DNA of 64,000 nt from Arabidopsis thaliana (GCF_000001735.4 NC_003070.9:20259971-20323970); one strand, 5' to 3'; positions 38,317-50,727 are shown, counted from the stretch's first letter. Notes: generated by a model not told the origin, from the sequence alone. Translations and numbers: made by a program.

Positions 38317-40929
38317 TTACTGTCCCATTTGGCCAAAGTATCTGCCGGCGATGGTGATGAGCATATTTGCCATGGTGATAACTTCTTCATCTCCAACCTC
38401 TAATGATGTCTCTGCACGAACACTAGCACACTTCCTCAGAAGACCCCTTAGACAAGCACAAGTATCGGCATCCAAAGGAGTCTCCAATGATGCACACAAC
38501 GCTACTACCCATTTGCAATCGCTACTCTGTAAACCGCTCTCCTTCTCAACCAAACATATACGCTTTTTCAGCTTTGATACCCGCGTCACCGAGTCCATTC
38601 CTTGTATGTCTGTTACCACCTCACCAAAAGACTCATCCTCCTCTGTGTGGAGATGCTTATTGAACATCTCCACAAGCAAATCTTCTACACACTGACTTGA
38701 TATTATCTCATCCTCACAGCTGTTGGCACTTTGTGTTAGAGTCTGTAAAAATAACAACACTTACTTTCATTTTCGTCTATTAAGAGAGAGACTGCTATTA
38801 ACCAACCATGTAAGTCAGATGAAATATCAGGAAAAAATACCTGGCGAAGGTGTACAAAGTCCAAAAGCAACGAGTCCTCCCATTCCTTCATGGGTAACAG
38901 GTACTCTGGACATTTGGGGATTTCAGGAATTAGTGGCATATAAACACTTTGCTCTTTCTTTATGTACGTGCTTTCATCTATCTTGGCTACTCTTACATTC
39001 GGAATTCCCTTAGCCTCCCACCTAAATTGAGGAAACAAAACAACTTAACCATAATACCAAAAGTTTAAAAGTGTAAAGACACAGAAAGATGGAAACAGAG
39101 AGATAATATACCTGACTCGTCTTAAATATTCAAGCCCATCTTCTGGTGGTCCAGTACTAAAATCAGGTTCTCCATCTACTTCAAACGCAGGTCTCAAAAT
39201 GCTATTGTAATCATCATTATCGTCAGTGTAGTCTTCAGGGTCCTCCGTTCCTTCTTCAGTCCCCAAATTTTCTTCTGAAGAAATAATCATACAAGGTAAG
39301 TAACAGGAACAAACAAAAGGATTTCTAAACACAACAGAAATGAGCGTGCATAGAAACAGAGAAGAAATAAGTCCATCAAAATACATAATAACTTTAAGGT
39401 TCTGAGTGTGAATGCACTATTTTTATTGAAAATGTATGAACATGTACAACTTTAGCCAAAGACTAATGGCCCTATATAATTTGAACCAAAAGAAACTCCT
39501 ATGTCCTTTATAACCTGAACAAAACAATCTATATACAGAATGAATGTATGAGGTATTAGGCTGTTAGCTCATAGAAAAAAGAAAGAAAAAAAGGGACTTG
39601 TATTGTGTCTAAGAAACGAGAAAATTGGTGAAAAATGGACTTTGACAAATCTCTTCAGCTGACAGCTCAATGTACAAATATATTCACACAGTTACGTCTT
39701 GGTACAGCAGATATGGGACCTGTGGAAAAGAAAATAAGAGGCCCCTATCAAAACGACAAGTTATGTACTCGAACTGACGGAAGAATTAAAAATGAAGAAC
39801 AGATCAAGAAACACGAAAAGAGCTCTCGAGCAGGAAAACAGACAGACATCCAAACCATGAAAAAGATGCTTAGCAACAAGAAACCATTGAAGTTGTTTAA
39901 TAGGAAAAACCACTGCCGAAACTCACTGATACTAAAGCAGACTGGATTTGTATGTGATGACCCATTTGAGAAAGAAAACACCACAAAACCCGGAAAAGTG
40001 CAACATATTTACTCCTATTTCTTAGACCTATCTATCTAAATTTGATACACCTAAAGTTATTCTCAACCAACAACAAGAAAAACAAAACAGTCAGGTGAAG
40101 AATGCAAGGAATAAGAGACAAACAAAGCATCTGCGAGGTTATCGAGATTACCATTGCCACTCTCCGTTCGCCCACGAACACGATTAGACTTTGAACTCTT
40201 GTAATTCTTCACATAAACTAAACTTTCATACTCAGTCACCACCTCAGGTAGAATCCTAGAATACATCTCACTCCACAGGTTCTTCTGATTCACAATGTGG
40301 GCAAACCTCATTGACTCCAATTGTTTCCTAGTGTACAATCTCCTAAACTGCTTCCCATTGTTTTCTACTCCACTCCCCTCAATAACATTTCTCTTATCTC
40401 CAATTTTCTTAAGCTTTCTAGGTGTATCCTTCTCATTTTGAGCAGTCCCTGGTCTCTTAGGATGATGAACAACATCAACCAACGCAGTATGATCAACCAA
40501 TTCAATCTTATCAACATCATTATCCATCGTCTCTTCGATCTTAGGCAACGTATCCACATCAACACTCTTCCTAAAGATTGACCCAAGTTCGATTTCAGCC
40601 AGCAATCTTCTCTTCTCTGCTTCCAATAGTCTCTGAGCTTCAGATTCTTGTTCCTTCTCCTCAAAATTCAAACTTTCTTCAAGGGCTCCATCAACTCGAT
40701 ATTGCTCACTTCCTTTAGAGAAGGATGATTCCTTTATCTCTTGCAGATCCCTATTGTTTACAGAGACGGCTCCATCTTCCATAGTTATTGCATCGTTTTG
40801 CGAGGAAGAAGCTTGTGGATCTATCTCAGAGTTCAGTTGCTTCTTAAAGTCGCTCTCTTTTTCTAATCCATCCCCAGAAATTGAGGTTTTCGCCGGAGTA
40901 CAGTGGTCGGAATCGGAGTTTGTCATCAT
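38317..40929 (-). CDS. GEMIN2: Gemin2 / Brr1-type SMN-complex protein (snRNP assembly)
   Basis: Gemin2 holds the Sm-protein pentamer during spliceosomal snRNP assembly. Exons 40152-40929, 39112-39274, 38841-39021 and 38317-38742 give 515 residues. Residues 1 to about 200 are charged and probably disordered. The conserved part begins near TRKQLESMRFAHIVNQKNLW and continues with the Gemin2 hallmark GPPEDGLEYLRRVRWEAKG. Next come SVYMPLIPEIPKCPEYLLPM and a helical C-terminus with LRGLLRKCASVRAE and ANMLITIAGRYFGQ. The exon 1 donor is GTAATC after the codon for Asn in ESGN, which restores ENLGTEEG in frame. Intron 1 is long at 877 bases. From memory this is At1g54380, characterised as Arabidopsis GEMIN2 with links to cold and clock splicing. 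Confidence 0.92.
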
Positions 40930-41318
40930 GAGGCGGATGTGCGCAAAACCCTTAACGAGTGAATAAATTGTTCCTTTTCTCGAAGCTAATAAATTGCTCG
41001 AACCGGTTTGATTAAACCGGAAAAAATTATCAACCTTGAACCGGTTCTATGTATAAATATAGCCAATGTGTTCTCATCCCGGATTATACCGGATCCGCAT
41101 ATCTGCTAATTCCACACACCATTCTCTTTTGAAGCCTTTTGTACTAACATCGTTTATATTCTTAACATTTCCATACAAAACAAAATGAGAACAACAAGTA
41201 GAAGAAGATTCTACTACATCTTGTATCAAGTTCATTACAAACAACTAACACGTAATTAAATAGCTAAACTACTCTCTCTGCTACACTACGATTAAACTTA
41301 ACACCAATAAGAGGTGAA
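40930..41318. other. GEMIN2 upstream region with CCGG-containing inverted repeats
   Basis: An 18-base palindromic motif (CCGGTTT, gatt, AAACCGG) lies at about 41003-41020, with further ACCGG/CCGGT copies to about 41093. A TATA-like sequence (GTATAAATATAG) is near 41051 on the plus strand. It holds the GEMIN2 promoter and the SINE1 3' UTR. Confidence 0.5.
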
Positions 41319-43078
41319 TCATGTAGGGACAGTGTAGTAACCAACATCATCATCTTGATTCACCATCAATATCACAGTTGCGAAGAGAGCCACCACAACA
41401 AAAGATATCGCAATAACGAGTTTGGCATAGCTCATCTTCTTCTTCTTCTTCTTACCGGTTATCATCTGTGTTTGAGCTGTGTCTTCACTAACTGTGATAG
41501 TTGATGACATTGTTTCCACCATGGTTGGAAATTGCTTTCTGAGTTTAGGATTCTTGCGAGATCCTATGGTTTTCTCTCTCTCGCCTCTCAGTATTGGACT
41601 TTGGATGTCTGAATGATCTAAATCAACATCATCAGGATATTGAAGAGAGCTGATTAGCTTCCGTGGAGTGCTGAAGATGTTGAAATCTTCAGCATTGATG
41701 CGACGTGAACGCTGTCTCTGTGTATCAGAAAAGTCAGAAATGTTTAACATAAATGAAACTAACAAACATACAACAAAGATGGATTGATGTTCACCTGAGG
41801 ACTAGGAGTGGTGTTTCTCAAACTTTCCATTAGAAACCCTTCAAATTCATCTCCATTTTCACAAGTATCATACGGTACAAGAGGTGAATCAGAGACAGTG
41901 GTGCTTCCTTTAGTTACACGGGAGAAAAGACCATCCTTTAAAGAGATATCAACCACTCCTCCATTCTCATCACGTCTCCAAAGTTTGCGGTTCACACTCC
42001 TCCGATCAAATTCAGAGTTACAAGAAGTATGAGAAATAGGCGAGGACTCAACCGGAGAATCATACCCGCTAAAAGAGCCTAGAGTCTGTGATTCAGGTGA
42101 TAAGGAGTAATCAGGAACAATGGACGAACAGTTTCTTCGACTGAAATTCGAACCAGTAACAGAACGACAACCTTTCTCCATCTTCGACTCGAGCTCTGCC
42201 GCTATTCTTTTTGAAGTCATCATTGCTTCATAAGCAGCTCCTCTAACATAAGCCATTTGGTCAGATTGACACCTCTCCATTTCTTTTATTATCAACTCAA
42301 CTTCCGAGTATATGCTTCTCGGATCCAAGCACTTCATAAGGAAGTTCAACATTTGGACTGCTGATAATCGTTTCTGCGAGTTTCCTTCAGATACTCCAAA
42401 TCCTAGAATTCGCAACCCCGTGTGTATCAGCAACCTTGCATAAGCTTCAACAATCAAAGGATTATGCTTGGCAAGTGACATAACCAAACCCATTTGAAGA
42501 TGTGTTTGGTTGGAGTTTGAGTCCAACGCAACTACCACATTTTGACAAACCCTGTTCACCATCTCATCCGAAGCAAACCGCCAATTGTCACTATCCACAA
42601 GAGCCTTCAAACACAAAGCAGCCCCTGAAGTAAGGCTCTCTTGAGAGGCCAATAGAGAATCCGTAAGAGGCTTACACAAAGAGTGGATTATAACTCGTTT
42701 CTTGTCTTCTGTAGTAGTCGGATCGATCCCATATCGAGCAATCGCCGGAATAACTTTCGAACACGCTTGTTGAAGAGGGAAAGAACCAGCACTAGAAGCC
42801 AAAGTCTTGACAATAGTGGACATGATTGTATCAATCTGAGGCACAATGTTAGGTCCATGAACACGAGCAAGGATTTCATAAAGCGAAATCGTGTATTCAC
42901 CGGACAAAGAGTTGGTTTCTTTAGTCTCGAAAACTTGAGCTAGAAAACCAGGAATAGCCTTTGAATCCAAGTCCTTCACATAAGATTTAAGAGCTTTCAT
43001 TGCTGATTTACGACTCTCTGTGTCTTTGTCAAGATTAGCCAGTTCTTGTCTCAATATTGGATTCAGATTCAAACCCAT
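41319..43078 (-). CDS. SINE1: KASH-domain nuclear-envelope protein with armadillo repeats (SINE1)
   Basis: SINE proteins bridge the outer nuclear membrane to actin by binding SUN proteins in the perinuclear space. Exons 41795-43078 and 41319-41717 give 560 residues. Residues 1 to about 290 are all-helical ARM-type repeats (QELANLDKDTESRKSAMKAL, then ISLYEILARVHGPNIVPQ, VIPAIARYG). A Ser-rich linker follows with FSGYDSPVESSP and a lysine run KKKKKKMSYAK. Then come one membrane helix (LVIAISFVVVALFATVILMV) and a short luminal tail ending YYTVPT. The V-P-T-stop ending is the plant KASH signature. A leader intron lies upstream. From memory this is SINE1 (At1g54385). Confidence 0.94.
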
Positions 43079-43091
43079 TACTCAACCTGCA

Positions 43092-43640
43092 CCACACAAG
43101 AAAAAATCACACCAACAACATAAGGCTACTTCTTAAAGTCATAAACTTTAGCTATATTTCAAATCTCAGCCTTGCAAACTCGATTGAAACCAATAAACAC
43201 CGTATACGAGATAATTGGGAACCAGACAGCTAATTTTCAACTGCAACACACAAGACAAATAACACCAACAGCATAGAGTTTATTCTTAAAGTCATAAACT
43301 TTAACCTACATTTTCAAATTTCATGTTTGCAAGTTTGATTCAGACCAGAAATAAAGACTCATATACGAGGAAAATGAGAACCAGACAACTAACTCCAAAT
43401 CAGACAACTACACGAGAAAATAGCAAAAATTTCAAGACAAAACAATTATTCCAACTGCACAACAGAAGGAAATATCACACTAAAATCGTAAGATTTCTGC
43501 TTAAAGTCAAAATACTTTAAGCTACATTTTCAAATCTCATTCTTGCAGACTCGATTCAGACCAGAAATAAAGACATCCAATACGAGAAAACTGAGACCCA
43601 GACAACTTCACGAGATAATAGCAAAAATTACAGAACCATG
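43092..43640. repeat. Three degenerate tandem copies in the SINE1 leader intron
   Basis: Copies begin at about 43092, 43244 and 43457. Shared blocks are TTAAAGTCATAAACTTTA-like sequence, CATTTTCAAATCTCA, TTGCAGACTCGATT, CAGACCAGAAATAAAGAC, ATACGAG and GAGAACCAGACAACT. Similarity is high but units differ by indels (about 150 to 213 bases). They lie inside the SINE1 5'-leader intron, whose donor is at about 43662 and acceptor at about 43087, both read on the minus strand. Confidence 0.75.
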
Positions 43641-43699
43641 AATCTCAGAACAGATCCGTACCTGCTTCTTATACTGGGAGCTCTCAGCTAATTATTTGG

Positions 43700-45090
43700 T
43701 TTGACCGTACAAAGATGAAACCTTTGGAGAATTCAAAAGCAAATGAAATCGATGTGAAGTAGCAAAGTGAAACCTTGGAATGAGAAAATCAAAAAGTGTG
43801 TGGCGGAAACCTTACAAATGAAAAATCCCGCGGTTCAACAGATAACACATTTTTCAAAAAATGTTTGGGGTTTAGTTTTTTTTTGTTTGTGTATGTATGT
43901 GTCTGCTTCTTCTTTATTTTGTTTGAAGCTGTTTTGTCTTTTTCAATGTCAGTTGTCGCCATCTGTTGTAATATGAATCTTTTTGTCTTTTTTTATTTAT
44001 TAAATAATTATATTTTCTCGTGTTTAACAAAAAATAGATCGGAGATTTTTAAATTCAAATCTCTCTATTCGAAATCTCACCGCTCTATATTGTTGCATTG
44101 GGTCCCATTCTCAAGTCTCTAGATCTAGTGATCTGCATTTTCAAATTATTTTAGTTGAGACGGTGTGTGAATATCCGTGAACAAATAAATGCTACTGTGG
44201 TGTTATTATATTTGAGTTTGAGATTATTATACTAAGAGGATGATTACAGATCGACCACAAATTTTATACTGTACTAATGGTTTTAAGGCTAAAAAGGACT
44301 AATCTAATGGATCCATTTTGACATATGTTTAGGAATCGATTTGGCCTTGTAGAAGTTTAGTTTACTAGTCCCAAACACAGCATTGCCTCTGAAGCAGAAG
44401 TGGGTCTGTTCTGTGAAGCATCTCTCCTCTCTAAACTACAATAATATCAGTATTCCTTAATAGAGTCAAAACAAGTAGTACTTCTCAAACTAAGGGAGTA
44501 ACTAACTTATCTAGCACTGATATATGTACACCCTCTATCGATCTAGACACATCAAACCAGCTGCTCACAATGGATTCTCTTTTTTCATATATAAACAGCA
44601 AGAATAAAATATCAAGCAATTTTTTATTTTAGTGAAATTCCTTCTGATGAACAAAACCTTTGTACATGTCATTTGATCAATACAAAGGCTCATGGTTTGA
44701 GGGGAAAAAAGAAAGAAAGAAGCAGATGTAAATATCGATACTAGTAGAATAAAACGGAAAATGCCCACCAATACCCAAATACAATTGATATACAAAATAT
44801 ATGCTCCACGAATTAACCCGAGGTTTACAAAACATGATGATTTCTCCATCTAAAGTTTGCTTCTACTTGCACTTGCTAGATGTTGGGTAACAAGAAAGAT
44901 GAGTTTGGTGGCATTGGTCATGAAGGGAAGGTGCCAAAGAAGATGCCAGTGGCACCTATGAGAATTAATATCATAAGTACGTGCAAATCTCCATACGTAT
45001 TATATTAGCTACAGAATGCATGGAAATTGCAGGAGGAGAGCTTAGTTCTGATGATAGTAAAGCAATACCTTCTCACAGGTACAAATGATA
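43700..45090. other. Spacer between SINE1 promoter and ING2 3' end
   Basis: T-rich stretch (43860-44010), then unremarkable AT-rich DNA. The ING2 3' UTR probably occupies the last few hundred bases. No RNA gene or transposon end was seen. Confidence 0.5.
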
Positions 45091-46973
45091 TTAGTGTGAC
45101 TGTGGGAGGAGTCTGCAGGTGGGGCAGTACCATTTCCCTTTGAATCTGGTCTCAGGTGTGAGGCCAACGCATGTATAGTGAAACCATTCACCTCCTTGGC
45201 ACTGTCGAAACAGGAACAAAAGGTTTCATCATAACAGCTATACATTAAAAAATAAATAATAAGATGCTGGGAGAGCAGGCTCACATTCTCATTGTCACAG
45301 GCAATCATGTCTCCAAAGGACACCTGAAACAAATAACGAAAATGTTAACCAAAGATCACAACAGGATCAGGCAACTTACAGATTTTGCAAAATTTATGTA
45401 TTCAGGACCTGATGGCAGACACAGTAAGTTGGTTCGTTTGGATCGATTGGCTGCTCTTCAATTGGCATAAGGTCTTTCCGATTGCTTCCTGGAGGAGGCA
45501 TGAGCTCAAAATCCCTGTCACGATCCCAGTCTCTATCTCTATAATCAATCTTCTTGGGCTGAGGTGTGCCATAGAAGGACTTACGCTTTTCCGCTTTAGG
45601 AACTATAGGTAGTGGAGGAAGAACAGAGGGCTCGTCTGGTGGAATTTTTCCCTCTGATAGAGAAGAACAAACATGATAAATACAGAGAACGCCAATACTG
45701 AAAACGTTTAACTACTTCATCAATGCATCATTGAAAAGTTTATCATATGACCACGATAGAAAAATGAAAGTAATGCCACTAATGATTTGACAAGACTGAA
45801 GATAAACATTTTATGTGTCTCTGAAGCTTGACACTAATCGATGTGCACTGACTAAAGTTTATGCAGGTGAAACGCATGTTTTTACCAACCCTTAAGGGGT
45901 TGTTCAAGAGGAAGTTTAAAAGAGTTATAAGCACATGTGACCCTTTTATTGATAAAACAAGACGTATACAAGGATTCCACACAAGAGATTGACTCTTGCC
46001 GTAAGGATACATGCTCAATCAATTACGAACTTAATAACCTCAATCGATCAATTTTGACACACATATTAACAAAACTCTTGGAATAATTAGCATGAATAAG
46101 CATTAGAATATGAAAAATATAGTTCTAATCAATTCCCTTAAGATAACAGTAACTAGACAGCTCCTGAGCTAAAATCACATACCTTGCTTTAAATCTTCTG
46201 CAAAATTATTCAGATCTTCATCAAGTCGTTTTACATGACTATCTATCTACAACCAGAATAAACATAATAATTACCACAACACCAAAACTGGCTGAAACAA
46301 CCAAAGGAGCTATATTCAGACTTTAGCAACAAAGATTCTGATTGAATTAATACATACACATCCATCAATGTTTTCGTGACAGACAACAAAACATTCACAG
46401 CAGCAAATATACTTAAATAGCAAGAGGAAGCCTTAGAGGAATATATAACTTACAAGATCATACGCTTGTCGGGCCAATAAAACCTTCTCGGTACACAAAC
46501 TTAACGCATTTTCCTGACTAGACTCAATCTCTTTACGCATTTTCTCAATCGTTTCCTCTTCATCAAGACCACCATTATTGTAATGATTACCATTACCCTT
46601 TTTAGAACTCTGTGAAGCAAGCCCTAAGCAATACTTAGTTTGCTGTCTTGTCTGATTTATAAGCGCTTCCAACGACAAACAAAACACAAACATAATCAAT
46701 TCACGAAACACACAAAGAAACATACGCAAGAGAACAATGTAATAACAAAAATTTACATTGAGATCTCTCGTCTAGTTCGCGAACTGTGTTTAGTAATCTT
46801 TGTAGCTCTGCAGGGAAAGTGCTTGCATCTACATGAAATTGAATTTCCGAATTGTACAATTAAAACCCTAAAATTCGAACTAATTAGAGAAAATTTATCA
46901 AATAAAGAGAGAAATTATGGATCTTACACTCAAGGTAATCATCAACATAAACTCCAGTTCGTGCAATAGCCAT
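45091..46973 (-). CDS. ING2: ING-family PHD-finger protein (H3K4me3 reader)
   Basis: ING proteins read H3K4me3 and guide acetyltransferase complexes. Seven exons (46928-46973, 46757-46828, 46454-46665, 46183-46246, 45409-45653, 45285-45323, 45091-45201) give 262 residues. The N-terminal ING domain reads [20 protein letters not shown], then [18 protein letters not shown], and [17 protein letters not shown]. The C-terminal PHD finger is C4HC3: [41 protein letters not shown]. The aromatic/acidic reader surface (Y at start, D and W) is kept. One exon of 39 bases encodes the middle of the PHD finger, so skipping it would destroy zinc binding while keeping the frame. From memory this is ING2 (At1g54390). 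Confidence 0.94.
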
Positions 46974-47094
46974 CTTTGATCTCTGATGAACTGGATTTGA
47001 TTATGGAGCATAGACTTCAGCTAGGATTTCGAATTGGGATTGAGAACGAAGCTTTTTTTTTTCTCACGAGTTACTAAAGTTATCAAACCATACA

Positions 47095-47163
47095 TGGGCT
47101 AAAAACTAAAAGCCCCACAAACATTGAGATTACGCAAAACATTTTAAGCCCAAAATGAGCCCA
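47095..47163 (-). promoter_or_regulatory. ING2 promoter site II motifs
   Basis: TGGGCT (47095-47100), AGCCCA (47147-47152) and AGCCCA (47158-47163) are 120 to 190 bases upstream of the ING2 ATG. The motif class is the same as at ALIS3, ICDH and TAF6b. Confidence 0.55.
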
Positions 47164-47696
47164 ATAGCATTGTTTTGCGGGAAAAAAATAGCATTGTTTA
47201 ATGAAAAAGAAATGGTATTCTGACTTCATTCATGACCCAGCCAACGAACGTTGTCAAAATATTCAACTCGACATCCCATTCGATATTAAAACGATGTTCT
47301 AATCAATGACCAGCAAAATTGTCATTATGTGTAAGTAATAAAGCAATGCATGGTAAAATAAAAAGAACAAAAGAATATTTGGAACCACATAGACGAAGAT
47401 ATGTGCATGTGATGAAACACCAATTTCACAAGATACAACAAACTATATAAACTCGAAAGAGTGAAATAAATTAATTTTTAAAGCAAATCTTTAAGGGTAA
47501 TAAACGAATCATTCAGTACATAGGAGATCCAAGAAGAAACTGCATGCACAGAACAAATTATATAAATAGAAGCAATTAGATGGGTCATCATCACAATCAC
47601 CAGGCAATATTGATTTCCAACAAATTGAAAACAAGAGAGAGATTTTCAGTAATATATTTTTGTTTATTTTTCGTGTTCATTGAAATTTTTAACGAA

Positions 47697-47887
47697 ATGG
47701 CAGTAAATATGGAAGGTTCACAGACACACTTTTACGATGAAATCGAACCCTTTTGTCGATGGAGAAGAACGGAAGACATCGACATTCTTGAGCTACATCT
47801 TCCTTCAGGTACAACAATTATTTCCTACAATAAATTTATAACAAAAAAAATAAAAAATAATACATAGTAGTTCTTTTCTTAGTTTAC

Positions 47888-47930
<43 letters not shown>

Positions 47931-47957
47931 CATTGTAAGTCTGCATTGCACTTTGTT

Positions 47958-48003
<46 letters not shown>

Positions 48004-48798
48004 TTTCCAACCGAAATATAGCACAGCACGAGAGAATTGTTAAAAGCTTTGATTATACTTTGCTTCCACATTGCTACTTTGTTTCTCTATTTCTCCAACC
48101 ATTGTAAAGTATACTTTGATTCCACATTGCTACTTTTGCTTCTCAAACTCTCTTTGGCTCCACGTTGTTTAAATGTCCAAACGGACCTTTTGGCCAGTAG
48201 TGCTAGGTCTACGAATTTAGATGAGTAATATGTAAAGAATATTTTCCCCGTATGGATCTCTAGCTAGACCGGTTGTTTAATTCAATGTGTGGTTGTAGAA
48301 AAAAAAGAAAGAACTAAAGAGTATAGTTATTTATCAATGAAAAGTGGAATTGGTGTAGGTTTGAAGAAAGAGCATCTTAAAATACAGATCAACAACAGTG
48401 GTGTACTAACAATAACAGGAGGCTGTCCAGTGGACCAAACCAAAACAATCAGGTTCATGAAAGAAACAAAAGTTGCAAAAGATTGTAAAAGAAATGAGAT
48501 TCGTGCAAAGTTCTCTAAGGGAGTTTTGTATGTGACGATGCCAAAGACAATCCCTATAGCAGCTGGTCTCTCAGTTTCTTTGAAGGGAGCCACGCCACAA
48601 CATCAAACCCCTAAAACAGATGAGGGTATGAGAAATGTTGCAAACTGTTCAAGCGAATTTTATAGTAAGTTTGGCTCATTGAAGCAAAGACTATGGAGGA
48701 AGACAGTAGTTGAGGGTGTGGCCGCTGTGGTGGTTGTGGCTGCTGCAGTTTTAGGAGTTGTTAAAGCGTACCAATATTTTATGGCATCACCTGTGTGA
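47697..48798 (+). CDS. HSP20/alpha-crystallin-like protein with C-terminal membrane anchor
   Basis: Exons 47697-47808 and 48359-48798 give 183 residues. The region from about 15 to 105 has the alpha-crystallin fold pattern: RWRRTEDIDILELHLPSG, LKIQINNSGVLTITGG, then EIRAKFSKGVLYVTMPKTIP with the G-V-L motif of small heat-shock proteins. A linker is followed by a hydrophobic helix (VVEGVAAVVVVAAAVLGVVK) nine residues from the end. This layout is that of RTM2-like proteins rather than soluble HSP20s. A tail-anchored membrane position is inferred. The 550-base intron contains TA microsatellites and a local duplication. From memory this is At1g54400; its role is unknown to me. Confidence 0.85.
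47887..48001. repeat. Two (TA)n microsatellites in the HSP20-like intron
   Basis: (TA)n tracts of about 40 bases lie at 47887-47929 and 47959-48001, separated by a 29-base spacer. Together they could form long hairpins. Both are inside the intron and likely to vary in length. Confidence 0.9.
48053..48140. repeat. Short tandem duplication in the HSP20-like intron
   Basis: TATACTTTGCTTCCACATTG at about 48053 is followed 57 to 59 bases later by TATACTTTGATTCCACATTG, both continuing CTACTTT. Only one base differs in the core, so the duplication is recent. Confidence 0.75.
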
Positions 48799-50334
48799 TC
48801 AAGTTTTAATAAGACCATGTATTTGCATTATTGGTATGATGTATACATATATTCATTATGTTTCACTTTACATAAGTTATTTCTTCATTAAAACTAAATA
48901 AGTATAAATTGTCCTTCTTGAGTTATTATTATATAATTGTGACGGAAGTAAAAAAAAATATATATTTAAGATAGTAGTTAAAAAAGTTAAATTTAACTAA
49001 TGATATATATATTTGACGAAAAAAAAAAACTAATGATATATATTTTTTAAATAGTCTTTTCGTAATTGGTTCAATATTTGTGTGTTAAGAATTACAAATA
49101 GAATTTCTTTTTTGAATTGAAATATCGACTAATAGGATAAGCGATTTAGATAATTGCTATGAATGTATGATTGGTTTCATTTATAAAAGCTCGTCTGTAA
49201 ACGAACCGCTCAAAGCCTCAAACTAGTTGACAATTCATTTATTGAAAATGGTAGAATCTTATTTTTGGTGGTTGAAATAATCAATTCCAACCACTGTGAA
49301 AGAAGCAACGTTAGGTTTTGAATCAGAGATTGAGAAAAAAAAACTCATGTCGGTTTGCTTATGTTTTTGGCATTGGATTCTATTATTTGACAACAACAAA
49401 AAAGGAATATATAAACTTTTGGTTTTATTTTTACTTTTTACTTTTTCTTTTGATGATAAACTTTTAGTTTTCAGAAAACTGATTAATGTTTCGGAAAACA
49501 TTATTGAGAGCAAACACTAACAAATACTTTTTCTTGTAGAAGGCCATTGTCATGAAAACAAGTTTTCTTTCTAAAGAAAAAAAATAATTTCGCTTTGGTC
49601 AAACATCAAACTTTTTTTAATTGTTTTTTTCTTCTCAAACATCTATTATCATTTGACAATCATTTAAGTTCATTTACTGAATGGTGTATGTATTGTTAAA
49701 AAAAATTTTTTTTACTCTTTTAGTATACGTGAAACCTATCATCTATATATGTTTATCAACAAGTTTTGATCTTCTCACTTTTTTTCAACAGATAAAAGTT
49801 TTGATCTTCTAAAGAAACATAGATCCCAAGTTAAAATTAAATAACAAGTCTTACAAGTTATGATTCATCAAATTATTATTTTTGATTTAGATAAGATACA
49901 TGAGCATAATTTTCATGACAAGAAAACAGAAACATAACAAACAAAGATAGATGCACGGTTCTCCTGTCTTTAACCTCTCTCTAAGATGATAAGAACATAC
50001 AGCAACATTAATTAATAATAGCCAGAACCAGATCTGTTTTATTCAAGCGATCCTCCTCACTTCCTCACCTACAAATCAACAAACATTTAATAAATTAAAC
50101 AGTTATTGAATATAGTACATCCTAAATAATATATTAGTCTTTTTTTTTGTAAGATCCAAATCTTGATTATTTAAGTATAGGAAAAAAAAACCTTAATCTT
50201 ATATCTACAACTAATTAACACGTAGTTTTTTTTCAAGATCCAAACCGTTTTGTTTTTTGGTAAACCAAGATCCAAACCTTATTAGTAAATATTTGTTCAT
50301 GATTTATGTATATGATTAAGAAGTTATAAAAACC
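48799..50334. other. AT-rich spacer before the dehydrin gene
   Basis: About 1.5 kb, very AT-rich with A and T runs. Open frames at about 49259-49520 on both strands are low-complexity. Nothing else is recognised. Confidence 0.5.
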
Positions 50335-50631
50335 TTAATCGCTGTCGCTGTCACTGCTGCTGCTGTGGTGACCATCATCATGATGTTTCTTCTCCTTCTT
50401 GTCCTTCTTCTTTTTCTTCTCACCGTCGTGGCTTTTGCCTTCTCCGTCGTGGCTTTTACCTTCACCACCGTGGATCTTGTCTTTGATCTTGTCAACAATA
50501 CCTTCTTTGTGCTCACCACTCTTGTGCTCGTCAACGTGTTTCTTGTGTTCCTCTTCCTTCTTGTGCTCACCTTCCTTGTTGCCTCCTCCAATGTGGAGTG
50601 CGTCTCCGATCTTGTTGATGAGTCCTGCCAT
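50335..50631 (-). CDS. HIRD11: KS-type dehydrin, histidine-rich
   Basis: A single-exon gene of 98 residues. It has one K-segment-like amphipathic stretch (HKEGIVDKIKDKIHGG, about residues 40-55), two GEGKSHD repeats, a lysine run and a C-terminal HHSSSSDSDSD acidic serine tract. About one residue in eight is His, and most others are charged, so the protein is intrinsically disordered. KS dehydrins bind metals and membranes and protect enzymes in drought and cold; the Ser tract is a CK2-type target in the family. From memory this is HIRD11 (At1g54410). A TATA box stands about 90 bases upstream. Confidence 0.95.
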   Translation of the reverse strand: MAGLINKIGDALHIGGGNKEGEHKKEEEHKKHVDEHKSGEHKEGIVDKIKDKIHGGEGKSHDGEGKSHDGEKKKKKDKKEKKHHDDGHHSSSSDSDSD

Positions 50632-50719
50632 ATCTTTCTTTTTTCTCTTTCTTTTGTATTAAATCTCTCTTTTATGTGTTTGGTTGCTTTGACGATAAAC
50701 TTGGATCTCAAAGGGTCTC

Positions 50720-50727
50720 TATTTATA
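50720..50727 (-). promoter_or_regulatory. TATA box of the dehydrin gene
   Basis: TATAAATA on the minus strand, about 90 bases before the ATG at 50631. This leaves a leader of about 55 to 60 bases, a normal spacing for a TATA-driven stress gene. Confidence 0.75.
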
